A DNA stretch of 64,000 nt from NCBI GenBank assembly GCA_023614405.1, contig CM042686.1, positions 348,882,329 to 348,946,328 of the forward strand. The letters are read 5' to 3'. This stretch comes from Avena insularis. Its lineage: Eukaryota; Streptophyta; Magnoliopsida; Poales; Poaceae. Numbering within the stretch: position 1 is the stretch's first letter; the number at the start of each line of letters is the position of its first letter. The notes below the pieces were generated by a model. It saw only the letters and a list, made by a program, of their open reading frames with translations. It did no database searches and had not been told where the DNA came from. Shown here in pieces: positions 54,941-64,000 of the stretch. The translations under genes and the position numbers were made by a program.

Positions 54941-55906
54941 CTAGGTGTCCTGTTCTGCAATGCAACTGGCCTCCGCGAGGATCTCTACACATTTCTCATC
55001 AAGCTCCGTAATGCTCCGAATATGGGCTACGGTGATGGGCTCGACGAGGAGTGGACCGTACATCACCTCGTCGGTGGGAGCAACCGATGGGTTGCCAGCT
55101 ACAGATGTTGATGGTGGTGGCGGCAGATTTGTTTGCTTGGTAGTACTAGGGCATGTGGTAAGGTCCTGCACCTGCTGCGGGGCAATAGCTAGAGGAGGCA
55201 TGGCTTTGGCCGGACCCGGAGGATCGGTGTCTTTCTTTGCCGCTGCTGCTCTGGTAACCACAGGCGTGGGCGGAGCTCTTTCAAGTTCTGGTTCCTGCCC
55301 ATCTTCTTCCATCGCATTCCCGATGGCGACTAGCACCTGACGGGAAGTGGTAGCTTTCTTGGCGCACTCCTCCCTCTCGATCTCATACTCAATCTCCCTC
55401 ATAGAAGCGTCGTATTCCTCCGAATGAGCGTCTGAGCCACCGACATCCATGTTTATGTCTGCATATAGTGCGTCAAGTACTGAATCGGAGTTGTCCTTGG
55501 TGTTCTCCTTGGTGTCCGCATAACTGTTGACAATTTCAACCATCTCGCTAATGGTGAGAAATCCGGCGGCCTGCCACCTCCTTAGTGTATGCCGGAGGAG
55601 TGTCTCGGGCATGAGCCCTTCCACAAAGTGGTAAATAAGATCGCCAGCACGGTTGCCCTCTAGGGTTTCCCTCACCCTCATCCATCTGGCGAGGTATTCA
55701 CGAGGAGATTCTCCTTCCCTCTAAACACATCTAGCCAGATCGAAGATGGTAACGACACCGACAAACTGTGACCTCCGTGTCTCAAACACTAGGGGAAGCC
55801 AAGAGGGTCTACGGGGTCCTTCCGTCGTTATATCCCGCATAGGGGCTATATGGGTGGGCCTTGAATTTTTTCGATATGAGTCAGCGTACTCTAGAGGGAG
55901 ATACAT
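54941..55906 (-). pseudogene. Element C upstream gag-like module, 246-codon open frame
   Basis: The minus-strand frame at 55681-54941 begins MRVRETLEGNRAGDLIYHFV, then PETLLRHTLRR and FLTISEMVEIVNSYADTKEN, which is the second half of a Gypsy gag domain. After a stop upstream the preceding REGESPREYLARW and FVGVVTIFDLARC (55790-55690) complete that part. A long acidic and Pro-rich tail follows (to 54941). It lies 5' to a second complete gag-type domain (54020-53372) that repeats the same half (LLRHTL...VADDDARR). The element thus has two gag-like modules in series. Extra ORFs upstream of gag are known in Tat-clade elements, but this one being gag-derived is my inference. Confidence 0.65.
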
Positions 55907-56175
55907 CCTAGATTCTTCCGCGAACGTATCCTGCCCATAGGAAGTACGTGTGGGCCTTGACGAGTTTCTAACTTCCTAGGATCTAGGACTCGAGTCAGTT
56001 TTGCCGATGAAGATGTGGATGTCTCCGACTGGGACGACGAAGCAACGGGTACGGTTCGTCATCGGGAGGGATGATCGGGATGTCGCTGGAGAAGAGAACG
56101 TGCCCAATGGCTACGGTGTCGCCGATTCCCGCGAAGAGCTTGGACCTCGCCCGGTGTAGAGCTCGAAGCACCTCT
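55907..56175 (-). other. 5' leader of element C
   Basis: Between primer site and the first gag-like frame. Minus-strand words such as LRALHRARSKLFAGIGDTVA are open but unrecognised. Confidence 0.5.
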
Positions 56176-56194
56176 GACCCCACGGTGGGTGCCA
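56176..56194 (-). other. Primer-binding site of element C
   Basis: TGGCACCCACCGTGGGGTC on the minus strand, one base from the TGGCGCCCACCGTGGGGC site common to RIRE2/Tat-type Gypsy elements. Confidence 0.85.
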
Positions 56195-56195
56195 A

Positions 56196-56720
56196 CCGTC
56201 GTGGTATTGCCGATGAGTACGCCACGGAGGGGTCCTCATAAAGCAGGTTTAGAGAGGTGGGAGAAGGCAGCGAGTTGGCAGGTATGAGGTAACACAGCTT
56301 ACCTAGGTTCAAGTCCCACAAACAGTGGCGGAACTCTACTCCTACAATAAATCACTATAATAACAATACGCCGAGATATAGAGATTGGTTCACTATGTAA
56401 GGGTGTTATGAATCGTGCCCTAAAGGCTCCCATAGGTTCGTCTTATAAAGGCACCAAAACATAGGGTTACAGGGAAAGTTCCATGCCGTACATGTTACAG
56501 AGGCCTACACTAATAGTAACTAGTCTTCGTGTCTTGTACTCCAAGGCTTCGAGTAGATTGGCGACTTGTACGTAGCCTTCCTATATCTGGCATGGACCTC
56601 CCTTCTGGATCTGTCTAACTGGGCAGCCCAGCAGGGAATGGGCCGTGCAACCAACTGGGGCCACCCGGGTTAGTCGGATTAGAGACATGCAATGGTGATA
56701 CCCATTGCATATCCCCAACA
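56196..56720 (-). repeat. 5' LTR of element C
   Basis: On the minus strand it begins TGTTGGGGATATGCAATGGG at 56720 and ends TACCACGACGG next to the primer site (the exact end is blurred by mutation). About 525 bp, with a TATA-like TTTATAAGACG at about 56450. Confidence 0.72.
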
Positions 56721-57520
56721 AGGACGGTTGGCAGGCCCCAACGCCTGACCACGAACCATGACCTTGCCACGCCTTTGTCTTGACCGTAGATTCGAGGCGT
56801 CTGTGGGCCATTAATCGCTAGGCTTGAGCATGTTGCTCCCGCTCCGGGAGTTGCTCCCACGACACGACGACGCGTGTGACCCTTGCAGTTATATCCCATG
56901 CCTGGGGCAGCGATACGTCCTTTCTGACCCCCTTTTATACTAGGGCATGAGCACGTGAGGTATCACTCTTCGCCTTGATTCCCCTTCTATTCGATCCCAA
57001 GCTTGTGTGGAAAATCCTGCTCTTCGAGATGGCGTCCCCTCTTCTCCCCACTATCGCGGGAGATGAGGCAGCCATGGTCGATGGTCGGGGTTCTCTTTCC
57101 CTCATCTCGCCTATGGCAGAGGTGGATCCTATAGCAAAGAGCGATCGCGTCTGTCCATGTAGGAGCGGCCGAGGATGACACTGGGGCCACAACGCCATCC
57201 CTAGCGTTCACCCCTTGGTTACGGAGGCATCGACCAGTGAAGCTTCGGCAAGGCGCAAGCATGGATGCCCCCGCGGGAGCGGTCGTGGCGGCCGTGGGGG
57301 GTGCGGTGGAAGGTCTGGCGCCGAGCCTGAGCCTTCGGTTGAGGTCGTCGTGCAGCCCCCGCCCGTGGTGATTAAGATAGAGGACAACCCCGAGCCTGCT
57401 CGCGTGATCGACTTAGTTGTCATTCTCTGGAACTCTGACTGGTTCGTCATGGTGAGGCTCCCATCCCGCTTCTCCCTAGGAGATATGGAGGATCTTCCGT
57501 GTGAGTATTGAGACCCTTCC
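56721..57520 (-). mobile_element. Remnant of a second B-like element
   Basis: From 56837 (GGGAGTTGCTCCCACGACAC) it is related to 23127 onward in element B, and it continues into the same B3-type coding region. The left limit is the LTR of element C. The right limit is the LTR end of element E at 57521, which truncates the B3 frame. Confidence 0.65.
57215..57511 (+). pseudogene. Second B3-domain gene fragment, truncated
   Basis: An open frame whose last third, IKIEDNPEPARVIDLVVIL followed by WNSDWFVMVRLPSRFS, aligns with IKIE/DDPEPERVIDFIVIL and LDWLLRVDLPPWF of the fragment at 23439. This is the start of the B3 domain only. The N-terminal ~60 codons are Gly/Arg/Ser-rich. It stops at 57511 just before the inserted LTR at 57521, so the GWRxF core is missing. 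An upstream Met-initiated frame at 57030-57178 may be the displaced N-terminus. Orientation relative to the host element is antisense, as in copy one. Confidence 0.6.
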
Positions 57521-60500
57521 TGTAACACCCTAGAATCGGCCCTATGGAAGTTTTAGCGATTCCGGCAAACCCGCATAGAAGCGATTCAAAGATGCCCACC
57601 AGGCACTTGCGTGCGGGTGGAAAACAAAGTAATATCATTTCACAATAGTCCATGATGAAACTCAGAGAACATATATATAGACCAACAACTCCATGACTCA
57701 AGAATACAAATATACAATGCAAATATCCAAATCACCTTGAAAACAATACACATTTGAGAACGGATAAGAAGCAAATGGGGCTAAGAGCCCTGAAGAATAA
57801 CCAATGTCATCCATAACCTTGCCTATGCCAAGCCAGAAGGTTAACCCTGCTAACAACATGGATCTCAAACCTGCTAAAAGAAATGGGGTGCCGACAAGGG
57901 CAAAGGAAGAAGAGAACGGACAGTACTGAGGCCAGTACACGGCGAGTCTAGAATTCGGCGGCTCTCGCCTACATAGGTATGGTGGACTGAAGCGGCAACA
58001 AAGCATGCACTAAACAACCTATAGATACTCGATAAGCTGTCATCTATTAGAGAGAGATAAGAAAGACCTATTTGGAACCAACCTGATACTAACACCAAGC
58101 ATTCCCATCCTGGTATTTCCCCTTCGAGACCAAACAAGGAAGTCATGCGGAGGAAACTCACACAGTTGGCCGTTTTATTCCTTCATTCCATGGTGGTTGT
58201 CCAACTTACTATTCATATTAGATACAAGTCATATTATAACAACAATTCTTTAGTTATTTGTCTATGATCAACAAACTATGCTCCAAGTCGTCCATTACCG
58301 CGGACACGTCTTTTCGAAAAGATTTAACCCTATAGGGGTGCACCAAAGTATCCCCACGCAGTTCAACCGTTATTGCCAGATCCGAATATGAGCAAGATGC
58401 GGAACATACACCCAACGGTATGCAACGGGGTCTCGGACATGGTGTTTCCTAGACCCAAAGCAAGTACATGGGGCCACCCCACTAAGCTACCCGCAACAAA
58501 GTCGGTCGGCTCCGAGAGGGACCCAGGGTTTGTGCCAATGGCTGTAAACAACTGGGAACCCGAAAGTGTGACTAGGCTTGTCGGTACCACAAAAACATTC
58601 CACATTCATAAAAAGTACAGGTGCTCCACGCACAACCGTAATTAAAAAGTAAAGCATGACATAAGTACAGGATAGTAATAATGCCCCAAACTACTTTGTG
58701 GCCCCCAGCATAGTACTTTGAAATCAGGTAGTAAGTCGATGGGGTGCCCACACACCCACATGTGGTTAGCGCGCTCGATCTCGGAATAGGTGTTAACAAC
58801 TTGGTTCCTAGGTGGACACAAGTAGGCGGTTAAAAACCAAATATTGACTATTACCCATCGGTGCCTCTACATTATATCTATTTCCAGCATTTTAATTAAC
58901 AAGTTATAATGAAAGCCATGATCATCTCCACCATTAAGCATCTCTACAATTAAGCATGTGCCAACCTTCCATCAATGGTGTAACGACAATGACACGAAGC
59001 AGCACCTAAGCAAGCAACTACGACACGCAAGGCGGACTATCTATCAAACAATAGGCAATAGGATGTGTCCAAGGCAATATAGAGGCTGCAAGGAATATAA
59101 ATGGTACATGGAAGCTAAAGCATCACAACACGGATAGCAATAGATCAACAGGAGGAATTAAAGACTACAAATGCAAAATAGGTAGAAAGGGGGAGAATAC
59201 TCGCCTGGAAAACACTGCTGAAGATACATTATCCGAAGAACTTGTCGATACTTGCATCCAGTCAACGGCTTAATCCATGAAGAAGCAAACCACTAAAATA
59301 AACACTAGATGCACTAATTAATACTACGGCAAAGAATCGGCATGTTCATGATATGATGCATGGCATGGAAAGATGTGATGCAACTAGGCAATATTAAGCG
59401 GAACCAAGGTCCCGACGATTAATTAGTAGGTTCATGTTGTTTAGATACCCCGCAATTTAAGTGTTGTATTAATAAGTGAAAACATGGCATCGGTTCGCTA
59501 CACAAATTTAAATGGGGCCACTATAAAACTAAAAAAGCCCGCATATGGTCTCCATATTTAATTATTAGGTGAGTCGACCAAGTACCCCAAACCACCAAAC
59601 ATGTATGCAATCATGAACAATTTAATATGCAACAAGTTTGTATTTCATTTATAAAAATAGGGGCTCGGAAAGGGGTCACACATTAGGGGGTTCGGCGATC
59701 CTAGGCTCCGGAGGTCGACGAGGTTTGTTCTTCGGGTTCTTGGCCATCGGATCAGGGGTATTCGGTCTTCGTGTGGGCGGTCTTGGCGTCCGGGGTCTCG
59801 GATCCGTGAAGGAGATCATGTCGTTTGGGGTCCTCGGGGTCTTCGCGTCCAGGATGGAGAACTTGACGTTCCTTGTTGAAGATCCTCGAGGTCCGGGTAG
59901 GAGAACTTGATGCCCGAGAAGCATATGTTCGGGTTTCGGCTCCGTTTGTCGATGACGATGATGGGAAGTGTCAGCACCAAGTTATATTGCCAGGAGGAGA
60001 TCTTGTCGCACCGGGCTTTTGTCGATACATCTATGGAAGATCTTGGCAAAACAAGGGAATGATGATCTCGCGGGGATTCGGCATCTTTTCTAACTTATCC
60101 ATAGTACCATCTCAGCCCTCTTCACAAATCTCCTCTGTTGCAACACCAAATCGCCACTTCCTTCTGCACCCAAACTCACTAGTAGCACAATATCTCCCAT
60201 TCTCGGGAAGGAACATAGACATGAATGGTAGAGGCAAGACGAGCGCTGGGCAGGTCTTGGGGGAAGGAAGACCGGCGATGCGATCCCGGTTGGTGGTGAC
60301 GGTACGAGGCGGGCCGACGCTGGTCGTGGGACTACGCTAGCGTGGTCGGGCAGTGGTGCATTAATGCTCTGCGCATCGCGTGCATGTTGCTGCACGGCGT
60401 TGCATGCGCGCAAGTGTGTGGCGATTGGGTGGACCGGTTAGGCTAGGGTTTGGGTTTGGATGTAGCCGGGTTAGGGTTAGAAGGTAGATTTAGGGTTTAG

Positions 60501-60850
60501 TTTAGGTGGGTTGGGTGGTAGGTAGTCTGGCTCGGTTGGGTCTCTAGCCTGACCAGCTAGACTGCCTCCCCGGTCAAAACATTTTTAGTATTTCTTTTAA
60601 AACAAACTATTTTGCAAAAAAAATTAGACAAATATAAGATCTGTGCGGACCTAGGGTTTGATTTGAAATAGAGAGGGGGTTATTTAGAAAACAAACTTAG
60701 GTTTTTTAGAAAATAGTTTTAGGAAAATAATATATGCATGCAGACATGAAGATACTCAAATGCAATGTGGCATGATGATATGAGCATGCAGTTATGATGA
60801 TGCACAACAACGAGCGATTTTCTGGTAGTGATTTTACCTAGGGTGCTAGA
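57521..60850 (-). repeat. 3' LTR of element E
   Basis: On the minus strand it starts TCTAGCACCC at 60850 (mutated from TGTAACACCC) and ends GGGTGTTACA at 57521. GC-rich middle (59680-60550) between AT-rich parts. Telomere-like GGGTTAGGG and TTTAGGGTTTAG words at 60470-60502 are isolated. The CTTCC at 57516-57520 is the probable target copy on this side. Confidence 0.72.
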
Positions 60851-61797
60851 ATTCGACACCACTAACAATGGATCTCACCCTCAAGATCCGCCTCATAGTA
60901 CGGGGAAGAAGGATGATGGTTGGATTCTTCTCGTTTCATGTAGATCCGCGTGACACCACTAACAAAGATTCATTATCCATCTTGAAATTGGCGACACCAC
61001 CAACAAGGGGTCGCTGCTCACATTCATCAAGAGAGCACTCCGGAGAAACAAAGAAGAAGGTAGAGGTCTCAAAAGATAAGGCTACCTCTAACTTCCGTGG
61101 AAGGAATACAATTGCTTGATCCACCGATTCAATGCACAAGAGCGAATGATAATAGTAGTGGTATGGTAGATACTCCATCCCGCACTGAAAGCATTACTCT
61201 GCACAAAAAAAGGGGAATTATGCAACCAACTCTTGGAATTCAGACTAAATATCTTGACAAGCAATGTTCAGAACAAAGGGGTGATGCAGGCTCTTCATAG
61301 ATGATGCCGTCATGTTGGAAACGCCGGAAGATACAAAGGAAATCGTATGAAGAGACACAATGATTAGGTTCCACGATGGTTCCATTGGCATGAACAACAC
61401 ATGCTCAAGGTATACTCCAACTTCACCAATGCTCATCCTTCTCATATGTTTTTCAATGATACAGATAAAGAGTTCAAGGGAAAAAATAATGAATAAAGGG
61501 TACAACAAACGAGATGCAGATTTGATGATTGTAGCTCCACGGTTATAAAAGGGAGCAAGCGAAAGTCTGAAGGTACGACGAGAAATCCTGGACTCGAAGA
61601 AAGATAAGAGAATAGATTCAAAACACGTAGAGGTAAGAGGATAATAGGATAGGGGTATGGTGTAAAAACAGACCTGCTCAGATCTATCCACCCGATTTTG
61701 CAAAAAATAGTTTTGACACTATACGTCGACCGTTAGCTAGGTTATCCTACAGGCTAGACTAGTGGTGTATCGCAACTACTGAGCCATGATACCACTT
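60851..61797 (-). other. Internal region of element E
   Basis: 947 bp with no gag, RT or integrase motif. GACACCACTAACAA (or CACCAACAA) occurs three times on the plus strand at 60855, 60952 and 60993. A minus-strand frame at 61703-61245 (152 codons) is hydrophobic and unrecognised; I treat it as chance. Confidence 0.6.
61783..61794 (-). other. Primer-binding site of element E
   Basis: TGGTATCATGGC on the minus strand, three bases from the LTR. It differs at two bases from the initiator tRNA-Met site TGGTATCAGAGC. Confidence 0.75.
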
Positions 61798-63165
61798 TGT
61801 AACACCCTCGAATCGGCCCTATTCAACGATTCAAACCCGCATAGAAACGATTCAAAGATGCCCACCAGGCACTTGCGTGGGGGTGGAAAACGAAGTAATA
61901 TCATTTCACAATAGTCCATGATGAAACCCATAAAACATATATATACACCAACGACTCCATGAGTCAAGAATACAAATATAGAATGCAAAGATCCAAATCA
62001 CCTTGAAAATGATACACATCCAAGTACGGATAAGAAGCTAATGGGGCTAAGAGCCCTGAAGCATAACCAATGGCGTCCATAACCCTGCACAGGACAAGCC
62101 AAAAGGTTAAACCTACTAACGACGTCGATCTTAAACCTGCTAAAACAAAAGGGGTGACGACAAGGGCAAAGGAAAAGGAGAGCGGACAGTACTGAGGCTT
62201 GTACACGGCGAGTCTAAAATTCGACGGCTCTCGCCTACATAGGTATGGTGAACTGAAGCGGGAGAAAAGCATGCACTAAACATCCTATAGAGACTCGATA
62301 AACTGTCGGCTATTAGAGAGAGATAAGAAAGACCTATTCGGAACCAACCTGATACTAACACCAAGCATACACATCCTGATATTTCCCCCTCGAGACAAAA
62401 CGAGGAAGTCATGCCGAGGAAAGTCACACAGTTGACAGTTTTATTCCTTCATTCCATGGTGGTTGTCCAACTTACTAGTCATATCACATACAAGTCATAT
62501 TATAACAGCGATTCTTTAGTTATAGTTATCTATGATCAAAAAACTGTGCTCCAAGTCGTTCATAACCGCGGACATGGCTTTTCGAAAAGATTTAACCCTA
62601 CAGGGGTGCACCAAAGTATCCACACGTACTTTAAGCCTTATTGCCATATCCGAATATGAGCAAGATCCTGAACATACACCCAATGGTATGCGACGAGGCC
62701 TCGGACACGACATTTCCCAGACCCAAAGCAAGTTCATGGGCGCCACCCCACTAAGCTACCTGCAACAAAGTCGGCCGGCTCTGAGACAGACCCAGGGTTT
62801 GTGCCTATGGCTGTAAACGACTTGGAACCCGAAAGTGTGACTAGGCTTGTCCATCCCGCGAAAATATTCCATATTTCTAAATAGTACAGGTTCTCCACGC
62901 ACAATCATAATTAAAGAAGTAAAGCATGACATAAGTACAGGATAGAAATAAAGCCCCAAACTACTTTGTGGCCCCCAACGCAGTACTTTAAAATCAGGTA
63001 GTAAGCCAATGGGGTGCCCACACACCCACATGTGGTTAGCACGCTCGATCTCGGAACAGGTGTCAAGAACTCGGGTCCTAGGTGGACACAAGTGGGAGGT
63101 TAAAAACCAAATATTGACTACACTCCGGTGCCTCTGCATTATATCCATTTCTAGCATCTTATATT
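61798..63165 (-). repeat. 5' LTR of element E, truncated
   Basis: Colinear with 57521-58897 of the 3' LTR at roughly 90% identity by eye. It stops at about 63165 (CATTTCTAGCATCTTATATTT), so the first ~1.95 kb of the LTR (minus-strand sense) is missing. Confidence 0.8.
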
Positions 63166-64000
63166 TACTAATTGGAGGCACCGTACGAGCCTAAACGTTA
63201 ATCCTAGAGTTCTTAAAATTTTCATCCGTACGATTCACCGGTTATTATTCTACACGTGTTGGATGTTTCAGCTGACGCGCGCAATCCCACTCCACGTGGG
63301 TGTGCGTCTTCCTTGAAAAATATCATAGCCTCCTCCATCTAGAGAGTAGACTAGAGACTATCTAGGTCAATAGCCACCGCCTAGTTAAAGTACTGTTGAT
63401 CATTCATCCGCTCGAAGTGTGAGCGGAAGCTAGCGTGATCCCAGCGATGAAAAGTACGTGCATCGTATGCTCAGCCTTCCGCATGAGGTGTTGTTCTTGC
63501 ACCCTCTGCTCGCTAATCTAAGGTAATTAAGCTAATCTCTCTCTCACTTTAAATTCATATCATGACTTTCTTTGAACTTGAAAACATGAAGGACCGAAAA
63601 GACTTGGCACCACTAAAGATTGATCTACCTCCAACAATCTATTTTTTCTTCGTGCTATGTTGATGTGACCATGAATTATTACCTCGGTTTATTTATGTTC
63701 AGGATTTCCTCATGGCTTGACTACCTTTATTCTCACTTCCTGGGACAACAGGCTAGGGATTGACTCCGTGTACCCATAGAGAGAGGTGAGTTATACTGTA
63801 TCAGAGTAATTATGCAACGTGACAGATGTAGCACACGCCAATAGCATCAATCAGCTTATCATGGAAGAAAATCTTATGCTTCAGCTTACGATTTGCATAT
63901 GCATCGGGCCCAAATTTGTTGCTCTATATATAAACCAAGTCAGACGAATTTATACATTGCAGGGTTTTGTTCCTCCCAAATTGATTTCGCCATATTAAAG
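63166..64000. other. Unassigned, possibly low-copy DNA
   Basis: About 835 bp with no resemblance to the other repeats in the window and no ORF of note. It ends in a promoter-like stretch. This may be the edge of a gene beyond the window. Confidence 0.4.
63924..63934 (+). promoter_or_regulatory. Candidate TATA box at the right edge
   Basis: CTATATATAAA matches the plant TATA consensus. A palindromic TGCATATGCA (RY-like) lies about 25 bp upstream at 63894-63903. A start site would fall near 63955-63965. Any transcript lies mostly outside the window, so this is weak evidence only. Confidence 0.3.

Larger units (their letters stand above)
38687..56720 (-). mobile_element. Tat-type Gypsy element C, split by element D
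   Basis: A long minus-strand Ty3/gypsy element: 5' LTR (56720-56196), primer site, gag-like modules, protease, RT, two RNase H domains, integrase and the start of the 3' non-coding region. Element D (39350-49426) interrupts it inside integrase. The reading before D (MVYGAEYI at 49447) continues after D (SNILHDAPRVASYDED at 39325), with GATA duplicated at the junctions. An archaeal-type second RNase H before integrase is characteristic of the Tat clade. The 3' LTR is missing: the element ends at 38687 where element G begins. Confidence 0.85.
57521..63165 (-). mobile_element. Element E: chromovirus-type, long LTRs, nearly empty interior
   Basis: Direct repeats 57521-58897 and 61798-63165 are colinear by eye and both start TGTAACACCCT(A/C)GAATCGG on the plus strand. 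A minus-strand primer site TGGTATCATGGC lies at 61794-61783, next to the 5' LTR. The 3' LTR is complete (3330 bp) and the 5' LTR is truncated at 63165. The interior is only 947 bp and ends in a phrase that reads EADLEGEIHC on the minus strand, like the terminal residues (NLGDEI...) of Tekay/Del-type chromovirus pol, just before the LTR. Gag and nearly all of pol are therefore deleted. Confidence 0.75.

Noticed and set aside
60460..60510. Telomere-like GGGTTAGGG and TTTAGGGTTTAG words
   Set aside because: Only a few irregular words, inside an LTR, without a tandem TTTAGGG array.
61245..61703. 152-codon minus-strand ORF in element E interior
   Set aside because: Hydrophobic, without gag or pol motifs; the position corresponds to leader DNA in chromovirus-type elements.

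Overview
The window is plant nuclear repeat DNA, most likely from a large-genome grass of the Pooideae (wheat, barley, rye or oat relatives). The evidence is a BARE/Maximus-type Copia LTR starting TGTTGGAGATAG, Athila-clade Gypsy elements with the primer-binding site TGGCGCC(A/G)TTGCC(G)GGGA, Tat-clade Gypsy elements with TGGC(A)CCCACCGTGGGG-like primer sites and a second RNase H, and chromovirus-like LTRs starting TGTAACA. I cannot name the species. No rRNA, tRNA, CRISPR array or ordinary host gene is recognisable. Almost all of the 64 kb is nested, decayed LTR retrotransposons; only about the last 0.8 kb looks like possible low-copy DNA, and it ends in a promoter-like stretch.

Layout, left to right. 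1-1062: piece of a long chromovirus-type LTR (family E). 1063-7550: Copia element inserted in that LTR, with 5' LTR, primer site, gag, protease, integrase, reverse transcriptase and part of RNase H, and no 3' end. 7551-11702: piece of a very long TGTAACATT-type LTR (minus). 11703-14133: internally deleted Gypsy element A (minus). 14134-14388: short repeats. 14389-22470: Athila-like element F (plus), with gag, protease, RT and RNase H but no integrase, then a palindromic tandem repeat, a small intact coiled-coil ORF and the 3' LTR. 22471-32815: non-autonomous Gypsy element B (minus), with gag and protease, a 134-bp tandem array, an antisense B3-domain gene fragment and a partial 3' LTR; a solo LTR (27758-31498, TSD TTTCC) carrying its own MITE interrupts it. 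32816-38686: Fatima-like Athila element G (minus), with gag and protease only. 38687-56720: Tat-type Gypsy element C (minus), cut inside its integrase by a full-length Tat-type element D (39350-49426, plus, TSD GATA). 56721-57520: remnant of a second B-like element with another B3 fragment. 57521-63165: element E (minus), with 3.3-kb LTRs and under 1 kb of internal DNA. 63166-64000: unassigned, with a TATA box near 63929.

None of the gag-pol genes is intact: frameshifts, in-frame stops and active-site substitutions are everywhere, so these are fossils. The order of insertion can be read in places: D is younger than C; the solo LTR is younger than B; the MITE is younger than the solo LTR; the Copia element is younger than the E-family LTR it sits in. 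The observations most worth following up are the two B3-domain gene fragments in antisense inside a Gypsy family, the 93-bp palindromic repeat of element F whose motif recurs in that element's own LTR, and two gag-like modules in series in element C.
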